This document shows positions 44,785 through 53,363 of a stretch of 64,000 bases of DNA, one piece after another. The translations under genes were made by a program, and so were the position numbers. Below the pieces are notes generated by a model that saw only the letters and a program-made list of their open reading frames with translations, was not told the DNA's origin and did not search any database. The stretch comes from an uncultured Butyrivibrio sp. Lineage in GTDB: Bacteria; Bacillota; Clostridia; Lachnospirales; Lachnospiraceae. The stretch covers positions 62,001-126,000 of the forward strand of contig CAMENP010000004.1 in assembly GCA_945928575.1 (NCBI GenBank). The letters run 5' to 3'. How positions within the stretch are numbered: the first letter of the stretch is position 1; every line of letters begins with the position of its first letter.

Positions 44785-45327
44785 TTATTTACTAAAATTT
44801 TTGAAAATATCCGTTATAACCGACATTCTCGGATCCGGCACAAACGTGTCGCAATCGCAGGTCTCCCTGTTGAGATTAATGCCGCACTTTCTGCAGATGC
44901 CTTTACAATCAGGTCTGCATAATATCTTCATAGGCAGCGCCATTGCAATATCCGGATGTATAAGTTCATCAACATCTATCAGGTATCCGTCAGCAAAAGA
45001 CATATCTTCCTTATCTGCGTCCGTATTAAAATCCAGATCACGGTCTATATCATATTCTATATCACATCTCACCGGATCAAGGCATCTGTCACACGGGATG
45101 ACCAAGGTGATATTACCTCTGCCTTCAATATGCGCCGTATTTCTGCCATTAACCGTAACCGTCAATTCTACAGGCTTCTTATCGACTATGTCATATACGC
45201 CCAACCCTGAATCGAATGTGTCCGAATCAATGACTGCAGTGTAACTCTTCGACACCGTACCCTGACTGTCAGCACTTCTCTTATAACGAATATTATTATT
45301 AAAAAGTTCAGATAAATCAATATTCAT
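44785..45327 (-). CDS. yceD: YceD family (DUF177) protein
   Basis: 180 residues from the ATG at 45327, which has AGGTG at proper distance; the frame extends three codons to a GTG. DUF177 proteins are encoded with rpmF and are linked to 23S rRNA accumulation in plants and bacteria. Visible features are RGNITLVIPCDRCLDPVRCD, the acidic DEDxDFNTDADKED-like middle and the C-terminal CRPDCKGICRKCGINLN-CDCD cysteine cluster, likely a zinc site. First gene of the yceD-rpmF-plsX-acpP operon. Confidence 0.9.
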   Translation of the reverse strand: MNIDLSELFNNNIRYKRSADSQGTVSKSYTAVIDSDTFDSGLGVYDIVDKKPVELTVTVNGRNTAHIEGRGNITLVIPCDRCLDPVRCDIEYDIDRDLDFNTDADKEDMSFADGYLIDVDELIHPDIAMALPMKILCRPDCKGICRKCGINLNRETCDCDTFVPDPRMSVITDIFKNFSK

Positions 45328-45401
45328 TATATTCACCTGCCTGTTTACAATCTGATACAGGTGCGAATCAAGATATAGTATACCTTGTGCACACCTGTAT
45401 T

Positions 45402-45430
45402 ATTATACTAACCACTTATATGTTTGTCAA
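45402..45430 (-). promoter_or_regulatory. Sigma-A promoter of yceD-rpmF-plsX-acpP
   Basis: Minus strand: perfect -35 TTGACA, 17-base spacer, perfect -10 TATAAT. The leader that follows holds an inverted repeat with arms CAGGTG and CACCTG (about 45352-45397). Confidence 0.85.
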
Positions 45431-45471
45431 ATCTTTTTTTGCAAAAATTTACAACTTTTCTATAATATGCA

Positions 45472-46665
45472 CTAACTTATGAGTGCCAGTGTCTCTCTTG
45501 CAATCGCAAGTTCTTCATTTGTAGGTATTACAAGGAGCTTAACTCTGGAATCCGGAGTAGATATCATAACTTCTTCTCCGCGTTTCATATTAGCTTCTTT
45601 GTCGAGCTTGATTCCAAGATACTCTATATTATTATAGATACCTTCTCTCACTCTGAAATCGTTCTCGCCAACTCCTGCGGTAAATACGATATCATCAACA
45701 CCATCCATGGCAGCAACATAAGAACCTATGTATTTGGATACATTATAGCAGAATGTTTCAAGAGCTATTGCAGCATATCTGTTTCCTTCCTCTTCCGCTT
45801 TCCATAAATCCCTGAAATCGCTGGAGAGTTTCTTGGAAAGACCATACACTCCGGACTCTTTATTGAGCACATTCATAACCTGTGCAATATCCATATTCTC
45901 TTTATTAGCGATGAACTCAATTATAGACGGATCGATATCACCGCATCTTGTTCCCATTATGAGTCCTTCAAGCGGTGTAAGTCCCATTGATGTGTCTATA
46001 CATTTACCGTACTTAACTGCAGAAAGCGATGCTCCGTTGCCAAGATGGCACACAATTGTCTTAAGCTCATCATAAGGTCTGCCAAGAATCTCTGCAGCTC
46101 TCTTGGATACATAACTGTGGCTTGTTCCATGGAAGCCGTAACGTCTTAATTTATATTTCTCGTAATATTCATACGGAAGACCGTACATATATGCCTTCGC
46201 AGGCATTGTCTGGTGGAAAGCTGTATCAAACACCGCAACCATAGGGACTCCCGGCATCAGCTCTTCACATGCATTGATACCGATAAGGTTAGCCGGATTA
46301 TGTAAAGGTGCAAGATCGTTACAATCCTCAATGGCAGCCTTAACCTCTTCGTTAATAATTGCCGATGAAGTAAACTTCTCGCCTCCGTGTACAACACGGT
46401 GACCTACCGCGCCGACTTCCGACAACGACTTAATGACACCCGTTTTCTCATTCATAAGGGCATCAAGCACAAACTGAATAGCCTCGGTATGTGTCGGCAT
46501 ATCTTTAAAAACAGTTTCTTTCTCTCCGTTATAAGGTGTATAGCTTATCTTTCCGTCAATTCCGATACGTTCACAAATGCCCTTTGCAAGTACATTCTCT
46601 GTCTCAGAATCGATAAGCTGGAATTTCAATGATGAACTTCCGCAGTTCAAAACCAATATATTCAT
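45472..46665 (-). CDS. ackA: Acetate kinase
   Basis: Forms acetate and ATP from acetyl-phosphate. 397 residues, ASKHA fold: LVLNCGSSSLKFQLID at the N terminus, VGHRVVHGGEKF, VAVFDTAFHQTMP, RRYGFHGTSHSYVSKRA, CHLGNGASLSAVKYGK and FTAGVGENDFRVR. It lies 55 bases after pta and shares its promoter. It is distinct from the butyrate kinase at 33.7-34.8 kb. Confidence 0.97.
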   Translation of the reverse strand: MNILVLNCGSSSLKFQLIDSETENVLAKGICERIGIDGKISYTPYNGEKETVFKDMPTHTEAIQFVLDALMNEKTGVIKSLSEVGAVGHRVVHGGEKFTSSAIINEEVKAAIEDCNDLAPLHNPANLIGINACEELMPGVPMVAVFDTAFHQTMPAKAYMYGLPYEYYEKYKLRRYGFHGTSHSYVSKRAAEILGRPYDELKTIVCHLGNGASLSAVKYGKCIDTSMGLTPLEGLIMGTRCGDIDPSIIEFIANKENMDIAQVMNVLNKESGVYGLSKKLSSDFRDLWKAEEEGNRYAAIALETFCYNVSKYIGSYVAAMDGVDDIVFTAGVGENDFRVREGIYNNIEYLGIKLDKEANMKRGEEVMISTPDSRVKLLVIPTNEELAIARETLALIS

Positions 46666-46720
46666 AGTTTCCTTTCTTTCCCGGCTTAATGGTATTCCGG
46701 AATCTACATGTTATTGTATA

Positions 46721-47719
46721 TTAAATCTGAAGCTGTGCCTGTACCGATGTAAGAGCCACAACACCAACAATATCCATAGGTGAGCAGCCTCTCGACAGAT
46801 CATTAACCGGCTTGGCAATTCCCTGCGTAACCGGGCCGTATGCTTCAGCTTTGGCAAGTCTGTGAACAAGCTTATATCCTATATTTCCTGCATCAAGGTC
46901 AGGGAATATAAGTACATTAGCCTTACCGGCAACAGGACTGTCCGGTGCCTTAAGAGCTCCTACTTCAGGAACTATTGCAGCATCAAGCTGTAATTCACCG
47001 TCCATTTTCACATCCGGTGCCATCTCCTTGGCAATCTTAAATGCGCTTGTAACTTTATCGATATCAGGATGTCTTGCGCTTCCCTTGGTGGAATGCGAAA
47101 GAAATGCAACCAACGGTTCTTCCTCAACGAGCTTAGCAAAAGAATTGGCTGAATCAACTGCTATGGCAGCCAGTTTCTCAGGATCTGGATTCTGCTCAAG
47201 ACCGCAGTCTGCAAAAAGGAATGTACCGTTAGCACCGTATTCACAATCAGGTACAACCATAATAAAAAATGCCGATACAAGCTTAACTCCCGGTTTAGCC
47301 TTAACCAACTGCAATGCCGGTCTGAGTGTATTAGCCGTAGAATGACAGGCTCCGGACACAACACCGTCCGCTTCATTCTCGCGCAGCATCATGCATGCAT
47401 AATATACATAATCGGTTGTAAGAAGTTCCCTTGCTTCATCAATAGTCATACCCTTCATCCGCCTGAGTTCTGCCAGATCGGCAGTGTATTTCTCAAGCTT
47501 GTCCGATTTAACCGGATCTATTATATTAATTCCGGTAAGATCCAGCCCTTCGGTATTATTCTTAACATCCTCCTCAGTGGCAATTACCGTAAGATCTGCT
47601 ATATCATCTCTGACGATTTCTACAGCGGCCTCCCAGATTCTTCTGTCCATTCCTTCAGGAAGAACAATTTTCTTCTTATCAGCCTTTGCTTTGGCTTTAA
47701 TTACATCAATAAATGCCAT
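46721..47719 (-). CDS. pta: Phosphate acetyltransferase
   Basis: Makes acetyl-phosphate from acetyl-CoA. 332 residues, the short form lacking the N-terminal regulatory domain of enterobacterial Pta. Typical segments: IVLPEGMDRRIWEAAVEIV, VSGACHSTANTLRPALQLVK, LLAFLSHSTKGSARHPDIDK-like substrate region (VAFLSHSTKGSARHPD), and NVLIFPDLDAGNIGYKLVHR. First gene of pta-ackA, with its own promoter. Confidence 0.96.
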   Translation of the reverse strand: MAFIDVIKAKAKADKKKIVLPEGMDRRIWEAAVEIVRDDIADLTVIATEEDVKNNTEGLDLTGINIIDPVKSDKLEKYTADLAELRRMKGMTIDEARELLTTDYVYYACMMLRENEADGVVSGACHSTANTLRPALQLVKAKPGVKLVSAFFIMVVPDCEYGANGTFLFADCGLEQNPDPEKLAAIAVDSANSFAKLVEEEPLVAFLSHSTKGSARHPDIDKVTSAFKIAKEMAPDVKMDGELQLDAAIVPEVGALKAPDSPVAGKANVLIFPDLDAGNIGYKLVHRLAKAEAYGPVTQGIAKPVNDLSRGCSPMDIVGVVALTSVQAQLQI

Positions 47720-47801
47720 TTGTGTTATTCCCTTTCTAGTATATTATCCGATACGTTGTATTTTATTCAAATGGAAATTTCCAATACCGAACTCTGATAT
47801 C

Positions 47802-47830
47802 ATTATAAACTGTTTATCTGTCAGATACAA
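47802..47830 (-). promoter_or_regulatory. Sigma-A-like promoter of pta-ackA
   Basis: Minus strand: -35 TTGTAT, 17-base spacer, -10 TATAAT, about 80 bases before the pta ATG. Confidence 0.6.
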
Positions 47831-47839
47831 GAAAAAAAG

Positions 47840-47868
47840 TTGTCAATTTGAATATCTTTGTTTAAAAT
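47840..47868 (+). promoter_or_regulatory. Sigma-A-like promoter of tmcAL
   Basis: -35 TTGTCA, 17-base spacer, -10 TAAAAT, 48 bases before the ATG; back to back with the pta promoter. Confidence 0.6.
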
Positions 47869-47916
47869 AAATATATCCGTGTAATAATATTATTTTAAAG
47901 TACGAGGTAACAGATC

Positions 47917-49149
47917 ATGAATGCAGTGGGAATAATTGCCGAATATAATCCATGTCATAACGGCCATCTATATCACATCAACAAATCAAAATCCGACACG
48001 GGAGCCGACTGTGCCGTTGTAATTATGAGCGGCAATTTTATGCAGCGCGGGACTCCGGCTGTAATGGATAAATATACCCGCGCCAAATGTGCTATTTTAT
48101 CGGGCGCTGACCTTGTGATTGAACTTCCGGTCATATATTCCACCGGAAGTGCGGAATTATTTGCAAGAGGCGCAATAAGCATACTTAACGGTCTCGGAAA
48201 TATCTCACACATATCGTTCGGAAGCGAGTGTTCTTCCCTTGACAGACTTCACGAAATCGCAGTTTGTCTTGCCAGCGAATCCGATGTATATAAAGAAAGT
48301 CTGAGAAAATATATTTCTTCCGGACTCAACATGCCCGTGGCCCGTTCACATGCTTTCAGTGAATTATACGGTTATGATGCCAGAGAAATTCTGTCAGCTC
48401 CCAACAACATTCTGGCAATCGAATATATGAAAGCTCTCATAAGAACCGGAAGTTCCATAATTCCGTACAATATAACCCGTCGTGACAATGATTACCATGA
48501 TGATTTTATGACGGGTTCAATATCAAGTGCCACCGCAATCCGCAAGCATATGGAATCAGGAGAAACAGATTGTATCCGCAATGCCGTGAGTACGGTTGTT
48601 TATGATATAATACAATCCATATCAGGCGTTACCATGCCAATCACGCCGGATGACATGTCTTACCTGCTTAAATATGCACTTCGTGATAAATCGGCTCATC
48701 TCAATGAATATATGGATGTATCCGATGCCATGGCCGTAAGAATGCGTAACTACCTCAGTTCCCAATATGATGATTTCACATTTCTTAACGCTGCCGCTGC
48801 TGTCAAGACCAAAGACATAACTTTTACAAGAGTATGCAGGGCATTTACACATATTGTTCTGGGAATAACAGACAATATGATCCGCTCAGCAGAAAATGCA
48901 GGATTTCCTTCATACGCAAGAATACTGGCTTCATCCGCGCAAGGCCGTAAATTTCTTGGCAGCATAAGAAAAGCGGCACTTATACCGGTAATCTCCAACT
49001 GTCATGATGATATTCCAAAGCTTAATGACATTTGCAAAGAGCTTCTTATGACAGATATTAAAACATCTGATATTTATAACGATATCGTATATTATAAGTT
49101 CGGTAATAAAATAAAGGACGACTACCGAAGCCGTCCCTTAATTCTTTAG
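47917..49149 (+). CDS. tmcAL: tRNA(Met) cytidine acetate ligase TmcAL (YlbM)
   Basis: Uses acetate and ATP to form N4-acetylcytidine at the wobble base of elongator tRNA-Met. 410 residues; nucleotidyltransferase start VGIIAEYNPCHNGHLYHI with the HxGH-type motif NGHLYH, then VVIMSGNFMQRGTPAVMDKY, and DLVIELPVIYSTGSAELFARGA. Dependence on acetate suits an organism with pta-ackA next door, although they are read in opposite directions. Its last bases carry the terminator of the facing operon. Confidence 0.94.
   Translation: MNAVGIIAEYNPCHNGHLYHINKSKSDTGADCAVVIMSGNFMQRGTPAVMDKYTRAKCAILSGADLVIELPVIYSTGSAELFARGAISILNGLGNISHISFGSECSSLDRLHEIAVCLASESDVYKESLRKYISSGLNMPVARSHAFSELYGYDAREILSAPNNILAIEYMKALIRTGSSIIPYNITRRDNDYHDDFMTGSISSATAIRKHMESGETDCIRNAVSTVVYDIIQSISGVTMPITPDDMSYLLKYALRDKSAHLNEYMDVSDAMAVRMRNYLSSQYDDFTFLNAAAAVKTKDITFTRVCRAFTHIVLGITDNMIRSAENAGFPSYARILASSAQGRKFLGSIRKAALIPVISNCHDDIPKLNDICKELLMTDIKTSDIYNDIVYYKFGNKIKDDYRSRPLIL
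49108..49137 (-). terminator. Terminator of the PFL-protein operon, inside the tmcAL 3' end
   Basis: Minus strand: GGACGGC TTCGGTA GTCGTCC then TTTATTTTATT. The stem lies wholly in the coding end of tmcAL; the two stop codons are only five bases apart. Confidence 0.7.
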
Positions 49150-49154
49150 TTGTA

Positions 49155-50519
49155 TTAGTTTTTAAAGCTATGTATCGGAGCCGGAATTCTTCCGCCCCTG
49201 TTAACAAATGTGCTGCAGTCAAATGTATTAACCGGCATAACAGGTGCATATCCTAAAAGGCCTCCGAATTCAACCACATCACCGGCCTTCTTGCCGTATG
49301 CAGGAATTACCCTGACTGCGGTTGTCTTCTGGTTTACCATTCCGATTGCGGCTTCATCAGCTATGATACCGGCTATTGTCTCTGCTGATGTATCTCCCGG
49401 AATTGCGATCATATCAAGTCCCACCGAACATACGCATGTCATAGCCTCAAGTTTCTCTATTGTGAGTGAACCTTCTTTAACAGCATCTATCATTCCCTGA
49501 TCTTCGCTGACCGGAATAAATGCGCCGCTTAAACCTCCCACATATGAAGAAGCCATAACTCCGCCTTTCTTAACCTGATCGTTAAGAAGTGCAAGCGCCG
49601 CCGTTGTGCCCGGAGCTCCGGCCCTTTCAAGACCAATCTCCTCAAGAATTTCCGCAACTGAATCACCAACTGCCGGAGTTGGCGCAAGTGAAAGATCTAT
49701 TATTCCGAAAGGAACACCGAGGCGCTTTGAAGCCTCCTGTGCAACCAACTGTCCAACTCTTGTTATCTTGAATGCCGTCTTTTTGATTGTCTCGCAAAGT
49801 TCCTCAAAATTGGCATTATGAAGATTGCTTAACGCATATTTTACCACACCCGGTCCGCTGACACCGACATTAATTATTGTATCGGCTTCACTCACGCCAT
49901 GAAATGCACCCGCCATAAACGGATTGTCGTCAGGGGCATTACAAAGCGCAACAAATTTAGCACATCCAAGCGAATCATTGTCTTTGGTAAGCATTGCTGT
50001 TTCTTTTATGATATCTCCGATAAGTCTAACTGCGTCCATATTAATACCGGTTTTGGTTGAGCCTACATTAACTGAGCTGCAGATTAATTCCGTCGATGCA
50101 AGTGCTTTTGGAATTGAACGTATAAGAAGCTCATCGCTCGGTGTCATTCCCTTACTTACTATAGCTGAATATCCGCCGATAAAATTAACACCTACTTCAT
50201 GTGCGGCCTTATCAAGTACTTTAGCAATCTCAACATAGTCATCAGGTGTATGGCATGCTGCCTGTCCGACAAGTGCAATCGGAGTAATTGAAATTCTTTT
50301 ATTAACGATCGGAATACCAAACTCCTTTTCGATTGCCTTACCTGTACTTACAAGATCCTTTGCTTTTGTTGTAATTTTATTGTATATATTTTCCTTGACC
50401 TTCTCAAGATTCTCATCTGCACAGTCAAGCAAACTTATTCCCATCGTGATTGTACGGACATCCAGATTCTCCTTATCAATCATCGCATTGGTTTCATTAA
50501 CTTCATATATATTGATCAT
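49155..50519 (-). CDS. PFL family protein (UPF0210)
   Basis: 454 residues of the UPF0210/PFL family, distantly related to pyruvate formate-lyase-like folds by annotation; no reaction is established. Landmarks: [70 protein letters not shown] and [17 protein letters not shown]. It follows, by 21 bases, the ACT-domain protein with which it is nearly always paired in Firmicutes; the ACT protein may sense an amino acid for it (inference). Confidence 0.92.
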   Translation of the reverse strand: MINIYEVNETNAMIDKENLDVRTITMGISLLDCADENLEKVKENIYNKITTKAKDLVSTGKAIEKEFGIPIVNKRISITPIALVGQAACHTPDDYVEIAKVLDKAAHEVGVNFIGGYSAIVSKGMTPSDELLIRSIPKALASTELICSSVNVGSTKTGINMDAVRLIGDIIKETAMLTKDNDSLGCAKFVALCNAPDDNPFMAGAFHGVSEADTIINVGVSGPGVVKYALSNLHNANFEELCETIKKTAFKITRVGQLVAQEASKRLGVPFGIIDLSLAPTPAVGDSVAEILEEIGLERAGAPGTTAALALLNDQVKKGGVMASSYVGGLSGAFIPVSEDQGMIDAVKEGSLTIEKLEAMTCVCSVGLDMIAIPGDTSAETIAGIIADEAAIGMVNQKTTAVRVIPAYGKKAGDVVEFGGLLGYAPVMPVNTFDCSTFVNRGGRIPAPIHSFKN

Positions 50520-50540
50520 TGTGATTTCTCCTGTACGATA

Positions 50541-50816
50541 TTATATTCTGTGCATCTTGTCAAAAATCTCTTCACGCTGGCATTTAATTACCACGCCGAT
50601 GTCCTCACCTATTTTATCAAGGTCTGTGATGATCTGTGATATATCTTTGTCAGCCTTATTGGCATCGACTATCATCATCATGTTGAAGTATTCCTGTACA
50701 ATTGTCTGGGAAATATCGAGAATATTAATATGGCTTTCTGCCAGATATGTACATACCTTTGCAATAATTCCTACTGTGTCCTTACCTACTACCGTTATAA
50801 TTACTTTGTTCATCAT
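50541..50816 (-). CDS. ACT domain protein (UPF0237)
   Basis: 91 residues, a single ACT domain related to glycine cleavage regulators: MNKVIITVVGKDTVGIIAKV, YLAESHINILDISQTIVQEY, MMMIVDANKAD. ACT domains bind amino acids. Nothing suggests DNA binding. AGGAGG precedes the ATG. It lies between the MBL-fold gene and its usual partner, the PFL protein. Confidence 0.93.
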   Translation of the reverse strand: MMNKVIITVVGKDTVGIIAKVCTYLAESHINILDISQTIVQEYFNMMMIVDANKADKDISQIITDLDKIGEDIGVVIKCQREEIFDKMHRI

Positions 50817-50830
50817 GTCCTCCTGAATGA

Positions 50831-51628
50831 TTATATGGTTATTATATCTGAAGGCACGTCACGACGCGCCACCTGAATATCAAAATCTTCTGCTTTAAAA
50901 GCATTGTCTCCGAGATTAATTTCCATTCTGACCGTCTCATATGCCAGGTCGGGGAAATTATTCTCATGGCTTAAATGTCCGAGTACTATATGCTCTGTTC
51001 TGTCACATATAAGTTCTCCCAGAAGTCGTCCGCATGCTTCGTTGGAAAGATGTCCACGAAGTCCAAGAATTCTTTGCTTCAGCGGATACGGATACGGTCC
51101 GGTCATAAGCATATTTATATCATGATTGGCTTCTATCAGAACAGTATCAAGATTATTAAAATTATTAATTATGCCATCATCATAGGTTCCCAGGTCCGTA
51201 ACAATCCCCGCTTTCTTATTGCCTGATTCAAAAACATATGCAACCGGATCTGCTGCATCATGCGATATATGAACGGCTTTCACGGAAATATCTTTAATAT
51301 TAAATTGACTTCCGGCTTCAATGCTGTGATATATGCCTTCCGGCATGGCACCGATATTCTTATATCCCGATATGCCTTTCAATGTTCCGCTTGTAGCATA
51401 AATCGGTGTAATGCTGTGTCTTTCAAGAACCCCAAGCCCTTTGATATGATCATCATGTTCATGCGTTACAAGAATCGCATCAATATCATCCGCTTTAAGG
51501 TCAAGCTTCGCAAGGCCTTCAAGTACTTTCTTACGGCTTATGCCATCATCTACCAGTATATGTGCATTATCAGTTCCTATGTATATACAATTGCCGCTGC
51601 TTCCGCTGGCAATGCTCATCATCCGCAT
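50831..51628 (-). CDS. MBL-fold metallo-hydrolase (WalJ/YycJ-like)
   Basis: 265 residues with the metallo-beta-lactamase fold: SGSSGNCIYIGTDNAHILVD and the metal motif VTHEHDDHIKGLGVLE, later VHISHDAADPV and the C-terminal HIVLGHLSHENN. This set resembles YycJ/WalJ, a DNA-linked or cell-wall-linked hydrolase in Firmicutes; here it is not near a WalRK system. Its start overlaps the diguanylate cyclase stop (TAATG). Confidence 0.9.
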   Translation of the reverse strand: MRMMSIASGSSGNCIYIGTDNAHILVDDGISRKKVLEGLAKLDLKADDIDAILVTHEHDDHIKGLGVLERHSITPIYATSGTLKGISGYKNIGAMPEGIYHSIEAGSQFNIKDISVKAVHISHDAADPVAYVFESGNKKAGIVTDLGTYDDGIINNFNNLDTVLIEANHDINMLMTGPYPYPLKQRILGLRGHLSNEACGRLLGELICDRTEHIVLGHLSHENNFPDLAYETVRMEINLGDNAFKAEDFDIQVARRDVPSDIITI

Positions 51629-53349
51629 TATTCTTCTCCTTCAAACGTTCCGTCGACCGTAAGCCTGTCACGTCCATTCTGTTTTGAATAATACATTGCT
51701 TTATCAGCTCTGTCAATAAGAGTATTTATCTGTTGTGTTGTTTCAGGATATGCGCTGACTCCGACACTGACCTTTACACATACTTCATCATCGCCGTTCT
51801 TTATAGGCGTATTCTTGATTTCATTACGTAAGAAATCCATTATTGCAACAGTTTCTTCAAGCGTCTTATTTTCAAAAATAACAACCATTTCCTCGCCGCC
51901 GTATCGGAATCCGGTGCCGTTATGTTTCTCCGCACATTCCCTTATAAGACCCGACACATGCTCTATCGCCTGATCTCCGAACAGGTGGCCGTATGTATCA
52001 TTTATATTCTTAAAATGGTCTATATCCAGCATTGCAAGCGTTACATTATGATCTATATTCTTTTCTTCAATGAAATGGTTGTTAAAATAAAGGTTTAAAT
52101 ATCTTCTGTTATATAATCCCGTGAGCGCATCCTTGATCGACATCTCTTCAACCTTATAATACAATGACAGATTCTTCGCAACAATGTCTATCTGACCGAA
52201 TATATTCTCGAGAAGGTCTGCTTTATCAACAAACATATTATAATTTGTGCTAAATAATACATATATACAGGTATATCTCGGATTTTCAGTAACTATTGAT
52301 TTGATTGCAATGGCTGATATTCCCTTTTTCTTGAAGAAAGGAAATTCATCATATGATATGTCATTGTCTATAAACTGGCCATCAATTCCACTATGTTCAT
52401 ATATAAATGCCGAACTCAGGAAAAAATCACAAAACTGGATATAGTCTTCCTCGTCATCGAAAAAATCATCAATACCACTGTTATATTTCCTGCGGAGCTT
52501 CTTATCTTTGAACACAAGGCCCGAAAAGTCAATATGAAAATCATCTTCAAACATCGTGTGAGCTCTTGAAATCAACTGTTTCAGATCAAGTGATGACATT
52601 AACATTCTTAAGAATTTGTTCTGAAGGTTATTATTGGAATTAACTACATTAATTCTTCTGTAAGCCTCCTCAAGTTCAAATTTCTTAATTCCGAGCTGTT
52701 CATTCGCTTCACGGATAGTCTTCTGGCTTTCATTAATCTTATCCGTATTATCCTTGGCACGGTCAAGCATCCTGTCCTTGGAAAAAACACACTGATCATA
52801 ATATTCCTGCATTCTTCCACAATAACGTGTCACAGAAAACATAATCATGAATGATACAGCACCCATAATAACCGTATTTACGATATGTGATGTATAATCC
52901 GATTCGCCTGATAAGAGTATATACAATATCCGTATCACATAAGGAATCTGTCCGAGCAAAGCAACTTTAACACGGTTGCCCGCATCGGTGAGATCTGTCA
53001 TATATACGGACTCCACCATAAACATTGAGTAGAACATAATCACAAAAAGATCACTCATCCCGCCGACTCCGGTACCGCCGATATCACTTATCATCATACC
53101 GATTATCGACATCTCAGCAAATCTCAAAATAACCACAAACGTATACTTATGAAAGAATGAAAAATATGCAAAAAACACATCCAGTAAAAGCACCACGCAT
53201 ATTACCGCACACGCTATATATTTCATTCCGTCATTCTCATTATTGATAACAAGGTTATTTGCCATAAACAGCAGCATTGCTACCAGAAGACCGACATGTC
53301 TTCTGGAAAAAATCGCCTGTAATTCCAAAATCTGTTCTTTGTTCTGCAT
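51628..53349 (-). CDS. Membrane diguanylate cyclase
   Basis: 573 residues from the ATG at 53349 (GAGGG upstream); a TTG at 53376 is the only longer choice and overlaps the FtsA-like gene. N-terminal half: about six membrane segments (residues 15-190), then a coiled region and a GAF-like sensor (about 250-390), then a GGDEF domain with DALTGLYNRRYLN and RYGGEEMVVIFE. The active loop is GGEEM where GGEEF is usual. Predicted to make c-di-GMP; no inhibitory RxxD site was looked for beyond the loop and none was noted. Confidence 0.88.
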   Translation of the reverse strand: MQNKEQILELQAIFSRRHVGLLVAMLLFMANNLVINNENDGMKYIACAVICVVLLLDVFFAYFSFFHKYTFVVILRFAEMSIIGMMISDIGGTGVGGMSDLFVIMFYSMFMVESVYMTDLTDAGNRVKVALLGQIPYVIRILYILLSGESDYTSHIVNTVIMGAVSFMIMFSVTRYCGRMQEYYDQCVFSKDRMLDRAKDNTDKINESQKTIREANEQLGIKKFELEEAYRRINVVNSNNNLQNKFLRMLMSSLDLKQLISRAHTMFEDDFHIDFSGLVFKDKKLRRKYNSGIDDFFDDEEDYIQFCDFFLSSAFIYEHSGIDGQFIDNDISYDEFPFFKKKGISAIAIKSIVTENPRYTCIYVLFSTNYNMFVDKADLLENIFGQIDIVAKNLSLYYKVEEMSIKDALTGLYNRRYLNLYFNNHFIEEKNIDHNVTLAMLDIDHFKNINDTYGHLFGDQAIEHVSGLIRECAEKHNGTGFRYGGEEMVVIFENKTLEETVAIMDFLRNEIKNTPIKNGDDEVCVKVSVGVSAYPETTQQINTLIDRADKAMYYSKQNGRDRLTVDGTFEGEE

Positions 53350-53363
53350 TCTTAATGTACCCT

